From the NCBI RefSeq assembly GCF_000702305.1, contig NZ_JNLC01000011.1, positions 248,001 through 312,000 of the forward strand: a stretch of 64,000 bases of DNA. The letters are read 5' to 3'. Within the stretch, counting starts at the first letter, position 1; each line of letters starts with the position of its first letter. Below, piece after piece: positions 39,872 to 47,507 of the stretch. The notes below the pieces were generated by a model. The model was given only the letters and a program-made list of their open reading frames with translations, was not told the origin of the DNA and did not search any database. The position numbers and the translations under genes are program-made. Origin of the DNA: Allobosea sp. 117 (GTDB taxonomy: Bacteria > Pseudomonadota > Alphaproteobacteria > Rhizobiales > Xanthobacteraceae).

Positions 39872-41119
39872 TTGAGTACCCATCAGAACGAAATCGCCAT
39901 CGTCGGGGCCGGCATCATCGGCCTCGCGACCGCGTTCCAGCTCCAGCGCGAGGGGCGCCGCGTGCGCCTGATCGAGCGGGGCGGGGTGGCGGAGGGGGCG
40001 AGCTACGGCAATGCCGGCGCCTTCGCCTTTTCCGACGTGATGCCGCTGGCCTCGCCGGGCATATTGCGGAAGGCGCCGAAATGGCTGCTCGATCCGCTCG
40101 GCCCGCTGTCGATCCCGCCCGCCTATCTGCCGCGGATCCTGCCGTGGCTGCTGCGCTTCTGGCGCGCCAGCCTGCCGGACCGCTTCGCCCGCAGCATCGC
40201 CGCGCAATCCGCGCTGATGCGCCTGTCCGCCCGCACCATGGACTCCATGGCGGTCGACGCGGGGCTGACCGGGCGCATCCGTGCCGACGGCAATCTCCAG
40301 CTCTATGAGAGCGAGGCCGAGTTTGCCGCCTCGCTGCCCGGCTGGGCGGCCCGCGCGAGCGAGGGGATTCCGTTCGAGCATGTGCGCGGCGCCCGGCTCG
40401 CCGAGCTGCAGCCGGGGCTCTCGCCGCGCTTTCCGATCGGCACTTTCACGCCGCACTGGCAGACGGTGGACGATCCCTATCACTTCGCTATGGCGCTGTT
40501 CGACCGGGTGATGGCGAATGGCGCCACGATCACCCGCGCCGACATCGTCGCGGTCGATCCGGCGGAAGGCGGCGCGCGTCTTTCCTTCGCCGATGGCGGA
40601 ACGCTGCAGGCGAGCGCGGCGGTGATCGCCGGCGGCGCCTGGTCGCGCGCGCTGGCAGCAAAGCTCGGCGACGCCATCCCGCTGGAGACCGAGCGCGGCT
40701 ACAACACCACGCTGCCGCCCGGCGCCTTCGACCTGAAGCGCCAGCTCACCTTCGGCGGCCACGGCTTCGTCATCACGCCGCTCTCGACCGGCATCCGCGT
40801 CGGCGGTGCCGTCGAGCTCGGCGGGCTGAAGCGCGCGCCGAACTTCGCGCGGTCCAAGGCGATGCTGGAGAAGGCCAGGGCGTTCCTGCCGGGATTGCGC
40901 GTCGAGGGCGGAAAGCAGTGGATGGGCTTCCGCCCCTCCATGCCCGACACGCTGCCGGTGATCGGCCGCTCGAAGGCATCGCCGCGCATCCTCTACGCCT
41001 TCGGGCACGGCCATTCCGGCCTCACCCAATGCGCGGCGACCGGCGCGATCGTCGCCGATCTTCTCGCCGGCCGCGCGCCGGCCATCGATACCGGGCCGTT
41101 CCGGCCCGACCGCTTCTGA
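39872..41119 (+). CDS. D-amino-acid-dehydrogenase-type FAD oxidoreductase, probable cis-4-hydroxy-D-proline dehydrogenase
   Basis: The 415-residue flavoprotein has an N-terminal dinucleotide motif IAIVGAGIIGLATAFQLQREG, RVRLIERGGVAEGASYGNAGAF and the C-terminal YAFGHGHSGLTQCAATGAIVADLLAG typical of DadA/HypO-like enzymes. The expected role is oxidation of cis-4-hydroxy-D-proline, the product of the epimerase encoded 19 bp downstream, to pyrroline-4-hydroxy-2-carboxylate. The start is a TTG at 39872; no ATG or GTG fits the conserved N-terminus. Start choice is therefore moderately uncertain, function well supported by context. Confidence 0.83.
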   Translation: MSTHQNEIAIVGAGIIGLATAFQLQREGRRVRLIERGGVAEGASYGNAGAFAFSDVMPLASPGILRKAPKWLLDPLGPLSIPPAYLPRILPWLLRFWRASLPDRFARSIAAQSALMRLSARTMDSMAVDAGLTGRIRADGNLQLYESEAEFAASLPGWAARASEGIPFEHVRGARLAELQPGLSPRFPIGTFTPHWQTVDDPYHFAMALFDRVMANGATITRADIVAVDPAEGGARLSFADGGTLQASAAVIAGGAWSRALAAKLGDAIPLETERGYNTTLPPGAFDLKRQLTFGGHGFVITPLSTGIRVGGAVELGGLKRAPNFARSKAMLEKARAFLPGLRVEGGKQWMGFRPSMPDTLPVIGRSKASPRILYAFGHGHSGLTQCAATGAIVADLLAGRAPAIDTGPFRPDRF

Positions 41120-41138
41120 ACTTCGAGGACCCTCCGCC

Positions 41139-42140
41139 ATGGCGCGACACAGCTTCTTCTGCATTGACGGCCACACCTGCGGGAATCCGGTCCGCCTCGT
41201 CGCCGGCGGCGGTCCGAACCTTCAGGGCGCCACCATGATCGAGAAGCGCGCCCACTTCCTCGCCGAGTATGACTGGATCCGCACCGGCCTGATGTTCGAG
41301 CCGCGCGGCCACGACATGATGTCGGGGTCCATCCTCTATCCGCCGACCCGGCCCGACTGCGACGTCGCCATCCTGTTCATCGAGACCTCGGGCTGCCTGC
41401 CCATGTGCGGGCACGGCACCATCGGCACGGTGACCATGGCGATCGAGCACGGCCTCGTCACGCCGAAGACGCCGGGCGTGCTGATGCTCGACACGCCGGC
41501 CGGCGTGGTGAAGGCGCAGTACCGGCAGGAGGGGCAGTATGTGGAGGAGGTGCGCATCACCAATGTGCCGGCCTTCCTCTATGCGCAGGGCCTCACCGCC
41601 GAGTGCCCCGGCCTCGGCGAAGTGACCGTCGACGTCGCCTATGGCGGGAATTTCTACGCCATCGTCGAGCCGCAGCCGGCGTTCCGCGACATGGCGGACT
41701 TCACCGCCGGCCAGCTTGTCGGCATGAGCCCCGGCCTGCGCCGCGCGCTCAACGAGAAATACGCGTTCGTGCACCCCGAAAAGCCGGAGATCCGCGGCCT
41801 CTCGCACATCCTGTGGACCGGTGCGCCGAAGGATGCGACCGCCCATGCCCGCAACGCCGTGTTCTACGGCGACAAGGCGATCGACCGCTCGCCCTGCGGC
41901 ACCGGCACCTCGGCGCGCATGGCGCACTGGGCGGCGACCGGCCGGCTCGAGGTCGGCGACGAGTTCGTGCATGAGAGCATCATCGGCTCGCTGTTCAAGG
42001 GCCGGGTCGAGGCGGCCGCCAGGGTCGGCGAGCGCGACGCCATCATCCCGTCGGTCGGCGGCTGGGCGCGCATGACCGGCTACAACACCATCTTCATCGA
42101 CGACCGCGACCCGTTCGCCCACGGCTTCGTGGTGGTGTGA
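41139..42140 (+). CDS. 4-hydroxyproline 2-epimerase (proline racemase family)
   Basis: The enzyme interconverts trans-4-hydroxy-L-proline and cis-4-hydroxy-D-proline without cofactor. The 333-residue product begins MARHSFFCIDGHTCGNPVRL and shows both catalytic cysteines of the family, Cys90 in LPMCGHGTIG and Cys253 in [12 protein letters not shown]. The close match to alphaproteobacterial hydroxyproline epimerases (Brucella HyPRE type) over its whole length is recalled, not computed. A GAGGA ribosome site precedes the ATG. In the operon it is followed after 36 bp by an enolase-superfamily gene. Confidence 0.92.
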   Translation: MARHSFFCIDGHTCGNPVRLVAGGGPNLQGATMIEKRAHFLAEYDWIRTGLMFEPRGHDMMSGSILYPPTRPDCDVAILFIETSGCLPMCGHGTIGTVTMAIEHGLVTPKTPGVLMLDTPAGVVKAQYRQEGQYVEEVRITNVPAFLYAQGLTAECPGLGEVTVDVAYGGNFYAIVEPQPAFRDMADFTAGQLVGMSPGLRRALNEKYAFVHPEKPEIRGLSHILWTGAPKDATAHARNAVFYGDKAIDRSPCGTGTSARMAHWAATGRLEVGDEFVHESIIGSLFKGRVEAAARVGERDAIIPSVGGWARMTGYNTIFIDDRDPFAHGFVVV

Positions 42141-42176
42141 CGGCGCCAAACGGCAGGTAATCGGGGAACGACGCAC

Positions 42177-43277
42177 ATGAAAATCACCGGCATCAAGGCC
42201 TGGCAGGTCGACCTGCCCCTGAAGGAAGGCCGCTATAACTGGTCGAACGGCAATTTCGTCGAGGTGTTCGATTCGACCGTGGTCGCGGTCGAGACCGATG
42301 CCGGCATCACCGGCTATGCCGAATGCTGCCCGCTCGGCTCGGCCTATCTGCCGGCCTATGCGCTCGGCGTGCGCACCGGCCTGAAGGAGATCGGCCCGAA
42401 GGTGATCGGGCTCGATCCGACCGACCTCAACGTGCTGAACCGCCACATGGATTCGGTGCTGCGCGGCCACCCCTACGTGAAGGCGCCGATCGACATCGCC
42501 TGCTGGGACATCCTCGGCAAGGCGACGGGCCTGCCGGCCTACAAGCTGCTCGGCGGCGCGGCGCAAGAGAAGATCGCGCTCTACCGCGCCATCTCGCAGG
42601 AAGCCCCCGAGGTGATGGCCAAGAAGATAGCCGGCTATAAGGCGGAGGGTTACACCAAGTTCCAGCTCAAGGTCGGCGGTGACGCCGACATGGACATACT
42701 GCGCATCCGCGAGACCCGGGGAATCCTCGGCGAGCGCGACATACTGGTGGCTGACGCCAATACCGGCTGGACCCGCGCGGAAGCCGCCCGCATCGCGGCG
42801 AGCGTGGCGGATCTCGACGTCTATATCGAGCAGCCCTGCCCGACCTATGAGGAATGCGTCTCGGTGCGCCGGCGCACTGTCCGCCCCTTCGTGCTGGACG
42901 AGGTGATCGACGGCGTCGGCACGCTGATGAAAGCGCTGGGCGACGACGCCATGGACGTGATCAACCTCAAGATCTCCAAGGTCGGCGGCCTGACCAAGGC
43001 GCGGCTGATGCGCGACATCTGCGTCGCCTCCGGCACGCCGATGACCATCGAGGACACCTGGGGCGGCGACATCGTCACCGCGACGATCGCCCATCTCGCC
43101 TTGTCGACGCCGGAGGAGTTCTGCTTCTCGGCGACCGATTTCAACAGCTACGGCACGGTCGACATCGCTCACGGCGCGCCCAAGCGCGTCGACGGCTTCA
43201 TGACCGCCCCCGGTGCGCCGGGCCTCGGCATCGAGCCGATCTTCGAGGTGCTCGGCGAGCCGGTGCTGGTGATCTGA
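42177..43277 (+). CDS. Enolase-superfamily (MR/MLE) enzyme, probable cis-3-hydroxy-L-proline dehydratase
   Basis: The 366-residue protein has the mandelate-racemase-type capping and barrel domains. Visible active-site residues are Lys165 (KFQLKVGG), the metal ligands Asp193 (VADANTGW), Glu218 (IEQPC) and Asp241 (LDEVID), and Lys265 (NLKISKVGG). This two-lysine layout, with the surrounding EDTWGGDI and STPEEF segments, resembles the characterised cis-3-hydroxy-L-proline dehydratase of marine alphaproteobacteria, encoded beside proline-racemase-family enzymes as here. The alternative is a hydroxyproline-betaine epimerase. Product of the dehydratase would be pyrroline-2-carboxylate. Confidence 0.72.
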   Translation: MKITGIKAWQVDLPLKEGRYNWSNGNFVEVFDSTVVAVETDAGITGYAECCPLGSAYLPAYALGVRTGLKEIGPKVIGLDPTDLNVLNRHMDSVLRGHPYVKAPIDIACWDILGKATGLPAYKLLGGAAQEKIALYRAISQEAPEVMAKKIAGYKAEGYTKFQLKVGGDADMDILRIRETRGILGERDILVADANTGWTRAEAARIAASVADLDVYIEQPCPTYEECVSVRRRTVRPFVLDEVIDGVGTLMKALGDDAMDVINLKISKVGGLTKARLMRDICVASGTPMTIEDTWGGDIVTATIAHLALSTPEEFCFSATDFNSYGTVDIAHGAPKRVDGFMTAPGAPGLGIEPIFEVLGEPVLVI

Positions 43278-43301
43278 CCTTCGCCAAAACCCGCAAAGCA
43301 C

Positions 43302-43407
43302 CGTCATCCTGAGGTGCGAGCGGAGCGAGCCTCGAAGGATGTCGGGCCGGTCGCGCGGCAGCCGCATCCTTCGAGGCCCGGCAATGGCCGGGCACCTCAG
43401 GATGACG
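43302..43407. repeat. TCATCCTGAGGTGC palindromic element, copy B
   Basis: Outer arms CGTCATCCTGAGGTGC (43302-43317) and their reverse complement (43392-43407) enclose the same inner CCTCGAAGGATG / CATCCTTCGAGG segments as copy A. It fills most of the 154-bp gap between two genes of the hydroxyproline operon. Confidence 0.78.
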
Positions 43408-43431
43408 TTGCTCTGTTCAAGCGAGGCCCCC

Positions 43432-44466
43432 ATGCGCTCCACCAAGGTCATTCATGTCGTCGGCTGCCATGCCGAGGGCGAGGTCGGCGACGTCATCGTT
43501 GGCGGCGTGGCGCCGCCGCCGGGCGACACCGTGTGGGCGCAGTCGCGCTTCATCGCGGCCGACAACACCCTGCGCAACCTCGTGCTGCAGGAACCCCGAG
43601 GCGGCGTGTTCCGCCATGTGAACCTGCTGGTGCCGCCGAAGAACCCCAAGGCGGTGGCGGCCTGGATCATCATGGAGCCGGAGGACACCCCGCCCATGTC
43701 CGGCTCCAACTCCATCTGCGTCTCGACCGTGCTGCTCGACACCGGCATCGTGCCGATGACCGAGCCGGAGACGCATATGGTGCTGGAGGCGCCGGGCGGG
43801 CTGATCGAGGCCACCGCCTATTGCAAGGACGGCAAGGCCGAGCGCATCCGGGTGAAGAACCACCCGTCCTTCGCCGACAAGCTGGATGCCAAGCTGGAGG
43901 TCGAGGGCCACGGCACGCTGACCGTCGACACCGCCTATGGCGGCGACAGCTTCTGCATCGTCGATGCGCATGCGCTGGGCTTTTCGATCAAGCCGGACGA
44001 GGCGAAGGATTTCGCCGATCTCGGCATGAAGATCGTCAAGGCGGCCAATGCCCAGCTCGGCTTCCAGCATCCGACCAATCCGGACTGGGCGCATATCTCG
44101 TTCTGCCAGTTCGCCGCGCCGCTCACCGACGACGAGGGCGTGCCCTCGGGCGCCAACGCGGTCGCCATCCGACCCGGCAAGATCGACCGCTCGCCCTGCG
44201 GCACCGGCTGCTCGGCGCGCATGGCGGTGCTCCACGCCAAGGGCATATTGAAGGTCGGCGACCGCTTCGTCGGGCGCTCCATCATCGGCTCGCGATTCGA
44301 TTGCCGGGTCGAGGCGGAAACCACCATCGGCGGGCGTGCCGCCATCGTGCCCTCGATCATGGGGCGGGCCTGGATCACCGGCACCGCGCAGCTCATGGTC
44401 GATCCGACCGATCCGTGGCCGACCGGCTACCGGCTGACCGACACCTGGCCGCTCTGGCAGGGGTAA
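43432..44466 (+). CDS. Proline-racemase-family enzyme with Ser/Cys pair, probable trans-3-hydroxy-L-proline dehydratase
   Basis: The 344-residue protein shares the proline-racemase fold with the gene 1.3 kb upstream but differs at the active site: Ser90 ([10 protein letters not shown]) replaces the first catalytic cysteine, while Cys256 ([12 protein letters not shown]) is kept. The N-terminal [20 protein letters not shown] and the C-terminal GRAWITGT segments mark the 3-hydroxyproline branch of the family. Best assignment is trans-3-hydroxy-L-proline dehydratase giving pyrroline-2-carboxylate; a 3-hydroxyproline epimerase is the alternative. It ends 3 bp from the convergent DeoR gene. Confidence 0.75.
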   Translation: MRSTKVIHVVGCHAEGEVGDVIVGGVAPPPGDTVWAQSRFIAADNTLRNLVLQEPRGGVFRHVNLLVPPKNPKAVAAWIIMEPEDTPPMSGSNSICVSTVLLDTGIVPMTEPETHMVLEAPGGLIEATAYCKDGKAERIRVKNHPSFADKLDAKLEVEGHGTLTVDTAYGGDSFCIVDAHALGFSIKPDEAKDFADLGMKIVKAANAQLGFQHPTNPDWAHISFCQFAAPLTDDEGVPSGANAVAIRPGKIDRSPCGTGCSARMAVLHAKGILKVGDRFVGRSIIGSRFDCRVEAETTIGGRAAIVPSIMGRAWITGTAQLMVDPTDPWPTGYRLTDTWPLWQG

Positions 44467-44469
44467 CCT

Positions 44470-45267
44470 TCAGCCGGTCGCATCCAGCTCCGGCGCGGTC
44501 TCCTCCGCGCCGGTGACGACGAGGCGAAGCTCCGTCCCCTCGACCCGCGCCGCGAAATCCGCCGGCGGCTCGCGGTCGGTGACCAGGATGTCGATGTCGC
44601 CCGGCCCGCAAATGCCGACTGCGGCGCGGCGGCCGAACTTGGAATGATCGGCGACCACGAGGCACTCATTGGCGCATTCGATCATGGTGCGGGCGATGCG
44701 CGCCTCGTCGAGGTCGAAATCCATGAACAGGCCGCTGCCGTCGACCGCGGCGATGGACAGGATCGCCAGATCCGCCCGGAACTGCCGGATGAAGGCATCC
44801 GCCTCCGGCCCGACCGCGGCGGCGAGGTCGGCGCGCAGCTCGCCGCCGGCCATGTAGATGCGGTTGCCGTTGCGCCCGACGAGGTGGCGGGCGATCTCCA
44901 GCGAATTGGTGATGACGGTGAGGTCGCGGCGCGCGTCCAGCGCCTGCGCCACATAGGCGGTGGTCGAGCCGGTGTCGATCAGCAGCACCTGCCCGTCCTC
45001 GACATGATCGGCGACGGCGGCGGCCAGAGCGCGCTTGGCCGGCGCGTTCACCCGCATGCGGCGGTGGAAGGGTGCCTCGCTGACCGCCCCCGCCCAGGCG
45101 ACGCCGCCATGGGCGCGCGACAGCGTTCCGGCATCGACCAGCGCCCGCACATGGCGGCGCACCGTCTCGTCGGAGACGCCGAGCCGTTCGGCCAGCGCCG
45201 CGATCCGCGTGACACCGTCGTCACGGACCGCCTCGATAATGGCCGCCTGCCAGCGCGTGGGATGCAT
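44470..45267 (-). CDS. DeoR-family transcriptional regulator of the betaine-type operon
   Basis: The 265-residue protein has an N-terminal DeoR helix-turn-helix (RIAALAERLGVSDETVRRHVRALVDAGTLSRAHGGV) and a C-terminal sensor domain with the typical LLIDTGSTTAYVAQAL, VITNSLEIARHL and VVADHSKFGRRA motifs. Known DeoR regulators usually sense phosphorylated metabolites, which is notable because the divergent operon encodes two kinase-like proteins. The ATG at 45267 was chosen because upstream codons run through the intergenic operator-like sequence. It is divergent from the binding-protein gene with 163 bp between starts. Confidence 0.87.
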   Translation of the reverse strand: MHPTRWQAAIIEAVRDDGVTRIAALAERLGVSDETVRRHVRALVDAGTLSRAHGGVAWAGAVSEAPFHRRMRVNAPAKRALAAAVADHVEDGQVLLIDTGSTTAYVAQALDARRDLTVITNSLEIARHLVGRNGNRIYMAGGELRADLAAAVGPEADAFIRQFRADLAILSIAAVDGSGLFMDFDLDEARIARTMIECANECLVVADHSKFGRRAAVGICGPGDIDILVTDREPPADFAARVEGTELRLVVTGAEETAPELDATG

Positions 45268-45319
45268 GAAACCGGCCTCACTGCCCCTTCTGTGGGCAAT
45301 TTGTGGGTTTGCTCCGATC

Positions 45320-45353
45320 AAATCAACAGAAATGCGGATTTGGTTGTTGATTT
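45320..45353. promoter_or_regulatory. Candidate DeoR operator upstream of the betaine-type ABC operon
   Basis: Nine-base perfect arms AAATCAACA (45320-45328) and TGTTGATTT (45345-45353) are separated by 16 bp in the divergent intergenic region, 53 bp from the deoR start and 78 bp from the binding-protein start. Spacing and position suit a dimeric repressor acting on both promoters. Confidence 0.6.
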
Positions 45354-45430
45354 TCGTGGGGATGGCACCGATCCTGCTTGAACAAGACGGCACGCGAGGC
45401 CGCATCCAGCTTCCAGACGGGGACATCCAC

Positions 45431-46384
45431 ATGGTCACTCATCTCAAGCGTCTCTTGCTCACGAGTATCCTTGTCCTCGGCACGGCGGTGCCGGCCGCGC
45501 AGGCCAAGGTCGAATCCAACGATCCCATCAAGGTGACGCTGCACGACTGGACCGGCCAGCTCATCAGCGCCCGCATCATGGGCGAGGTGCTGAAGAAGGC
45601 CGGCTACAATGTCGACTATGTGCAGGCCGACTATCTCGCGCAGTTCGCCGGGCTGAAGACCGGTGACCTGCACCTCGCCATGGAGATCTGGGCGACCACC
45701 GGGCAGGAGGCGCTCGACGAGGGCGTGAAGTCCGGCAAGGTCGAGAATCTCGGCGAGACCGGCATGATGGCGATCGAGGAGTGGTGGTACCCCGCCTATA
45801 TGAAGGAGAAGTGCCCCGGCCTGCCGGACTGGAAGGCGTTTAACGCCTGCGCCAAGGAATTCGCGACGCCCGAGACGGCGCCGAAGGGCCGCTATCTCGG
45901 CGGGCCGGTGACCTGGGGCGGCTTCGACGAGGAGCGCGTGAAGGCGCTCGGCCTCGACTATGAGGTGGTGCATGCGGGCACCGACGCGGCGCTGTTCGCC
46001 GAGCTGCAGAGCGCCTATGACCGCAAGGCGCCGATCGTTTTGTGGATCTATGCGCCGCACTGGGCGCCGATCAAATTCAAGGGCGAGTGGGTGAAGTTCC
46101 CCGCCTATGAGCCGGCCTGCTACACCGATCCCAAATGGGGCTCCAATCCCGATCTCGCCTATGATTGCGGCAAGCCGCGCGGGCCGATCTGGAAGGCCGG
46201 CTGGTCGGGACTGAAGGACAAGTGGCCGGGCGCCTATTCCGCCATCAAGAGCTTCAAGATCGACAATGACGAGATGGGCGCGCTGGTCTCGCGCGTCGAC
46301 CTCGACGGCGAGAAGGTCGAGGCGGTGGTCGACGACTGGCTCGCCAAGAACGAAGCGCGCTGGAAGGGCTGGCTGCCGAAATAG
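45431..46384 (+). CDS. Glycine-betaine/choline-type ABC transporter substrate-binding protein
   Basis: The 317-residue precursor has a signal peptide (MVTHLKRLLLTSILVLGTAVPAAQA|KVES) and the OpuAC/ProX-like fold. Aromatic residues are frequent around likely quaternary-amine contacts: EIWATTGQEAL, IEEWWYPAYM, GPVTWGGFDEER and LWIYAPHWAPIKFKGEWVKFP. These would form the aromatic cage known from betaine and choline binders. First gene of a plus-strand operon under the DeoR regulator. The true ligand is unknown; it is longer than minimal ProX proteins but within the family range. Confidence 0.87.
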   Translation: MVTHLKRLLLTSILVLGTAVPAAQAKVESNDPIKVTLHDWTGQLISARIMGEVLKKAGYNVDYVQADYLAQFAGLKTGDLHLAMEIWATTGQEALDEGVKSGKVENLGETGMMAIEEWWYPAYMKEKCPGLPDWKAFNACAKEFATPETAPKGRYLGGPVTWGGFDEERVKALGLDYEVVHAGTDAALFAELQSAYDRKAPIVLWIYAPHWAPIKFKGEWVKFPAYEPACYTDPKWGSNPDLAYDCGKPRGPIWKAGWSGLKDKWPGAYSAIKSFKIDNDEMGALVSRVDLDGEKVEAVVDDWLAKNEARWKGWLPK

Positions 46385-46390
46385 CGGTCT

Positions 46391-46418
46391 CCGAACAGCC
46401 TTGCCCGAACAGCCTTGC
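46391..46418. repeat. Two tandem copies of a 14-bp unit
   Basis: CCGAACAGCCTTGC is repeated exactly twice (46391-46404, 46405-46418) in the 52-bp gap between the binding-protein and ATPase genes. It looks like a slippage duplication; no function is evident. Confidence 0.7.
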
Positions 46419-46436
46419 CCGTCGGGAATCGCGGAC

Positions 46437-47507
46437 ATGCCCGAGCCGGATATGCCTGACCAGAACTCGCTGCTGGCCTGCCGCCGCGTGTGGAAGCTCT
46501 ATGGCCACGAGACCGGCCGCTTCCTCGCCGAGCGCGGCGGCACCGCCAGCCTCGCCGAACTCGCCGCCGCCGGCATCGTGCCGGCGGTGCTCGACATCGA
46601 TCTTGATATCGCGCGCGGCGAGACCTTCGTGATCATGGGCCTCTCGGGCTGCGGCAAGTCCACGCTGATGCGCTGCATGGCCGGGCTGATCGAGCCGACC
46701 GCCGGCGAAATCCTGTTCGAGGGGCGCGACCTGTCGAAGCTGCCGGAGCCGGAGATGATCCAGATCCGCCGGCACAAGATGGGCATGGTGTTCCAGCATT
46801 TCGCGCTGCTGCCGCACCTCACCGTGCTCGGCAACGTCGCCTTCCCGCTCGACGTGCAGGGCGTCTCCCGCGCCGAGCGCGAGAAGCGGGCGCGCGAGAT
46901 GATCGAGCTGGTGGGGCTGAAGGGGCGCGAGGGCTATCTCCCGCGGGAGCTCTCCGGCGGCCAGCAGCAGCGCGTCGGCATCGCCCGCTCACTGGCGGTG
47001 GGACCCGAGCTGTGGTTCCTCGACGAGCCGTTCTCCGCGCTCGACCCGCTGATCCGCCGCGAGATGCAGGACGAGCTGATCCGGCTGCAGTCGATCCTGC
47101 ACAAGACCATCGTCTTCATCACCCACGACTTCGCCGAGGCCGAGCGCCTCGCCGACCGCATCGCCATCATGAAGGACGGGCGCATCGTGCAGGTCGGCAC
47201 CGCCGAGGAGCTGATCGTCAACCCTGCGACCGACTATGTGCGCGCCTTCACCCGCGACGCGCCGCGCGCCCGCATCCTGTCGGCGCGGGCGGTGATGCGG
47301 CCGGTCAACGGCACCGAGGGGGTCGCCGGCAGCGTGCCGGCCAATGCGCGGGTGGCGAGCTTCGCCCAGCGCGTGGAGGCGACGGCCGGAGCCTGGGCGG
47401 TGATCGAGGACGGCCGGGTGCTCGGCATGATCGACCGCGCGGCGATGATGGACGTGCTGGTCGGGCGCGACGTCGCCCGGCGCGGCGCGCCCGGGCAGCC
47501 GTCATGA
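46437..47507 (+). CDS. Glycine-betaine/proline-type ABC transporter ATP-binding protein (ProV-like)
   Basis: The 356-residue ATPase has Walker A GLSGCGKST, Q-loop FQHFALLPHLTVLGNV, signature LSGGQQQRVGIARSLA, Walker B LWFLDEPFSALDPLIRREMQDEL and switch THDFAEAERLADRI. The long N-terminal extension with VWKLYG and the C-terminal region beyond residue 290 (a weak CBS-like tail) are typical of ProV/OpuAA rather than amino-acid ATPases. The ATG at 46437 was chosen; an ATG five codons later is possible. Its TGA overlaps the ATG of the permease gene. Confidence 0.9.
   Translation: MPEPDMPDQNSLLACRRVWKLYGHETGRFLAERGGTASLAELAAAGIVPAVLDIDLDIARGETFVIMGLSGCGKSTLMRCMAGLIEPTAGEILFEGRDLSKLPEPEMIQIRRHKMGMVFQHFALLPHLTVLGNVAFPLDVQGVSRAEREKRAREMIELVGLKGREGYLPRELSGGQQQRVGIARSLAVGPELWFLDEPFSALDPLIRREMQDELIRLQSILHKTIVFITHDFAEAERLADRIAIMKDGRIVQVGTAEELIVNPATDYVRAFTRDAPRARILSARAVMRPVNGTEGVAGSVPANARVASFAQRVEATAGAWAVIEDGRVLGMIDRAAMMDVLVGRDVARRGAPGQPS

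Noticed and set aside
38471..41176. 901-codon open frame antisense to the lyase and FAD dehydrogenase genes
   Set aside because: It crosses a palindromic repeat and two well-identified genes and encodes no known domain.
43339..43431. Longer start for the second proline-racemase-family enzyme
   Set aside because: The extra 31 codons come from palindromic element B and have no counterpart in the family; the ATG at 43432 fits the conserved N-terminus.
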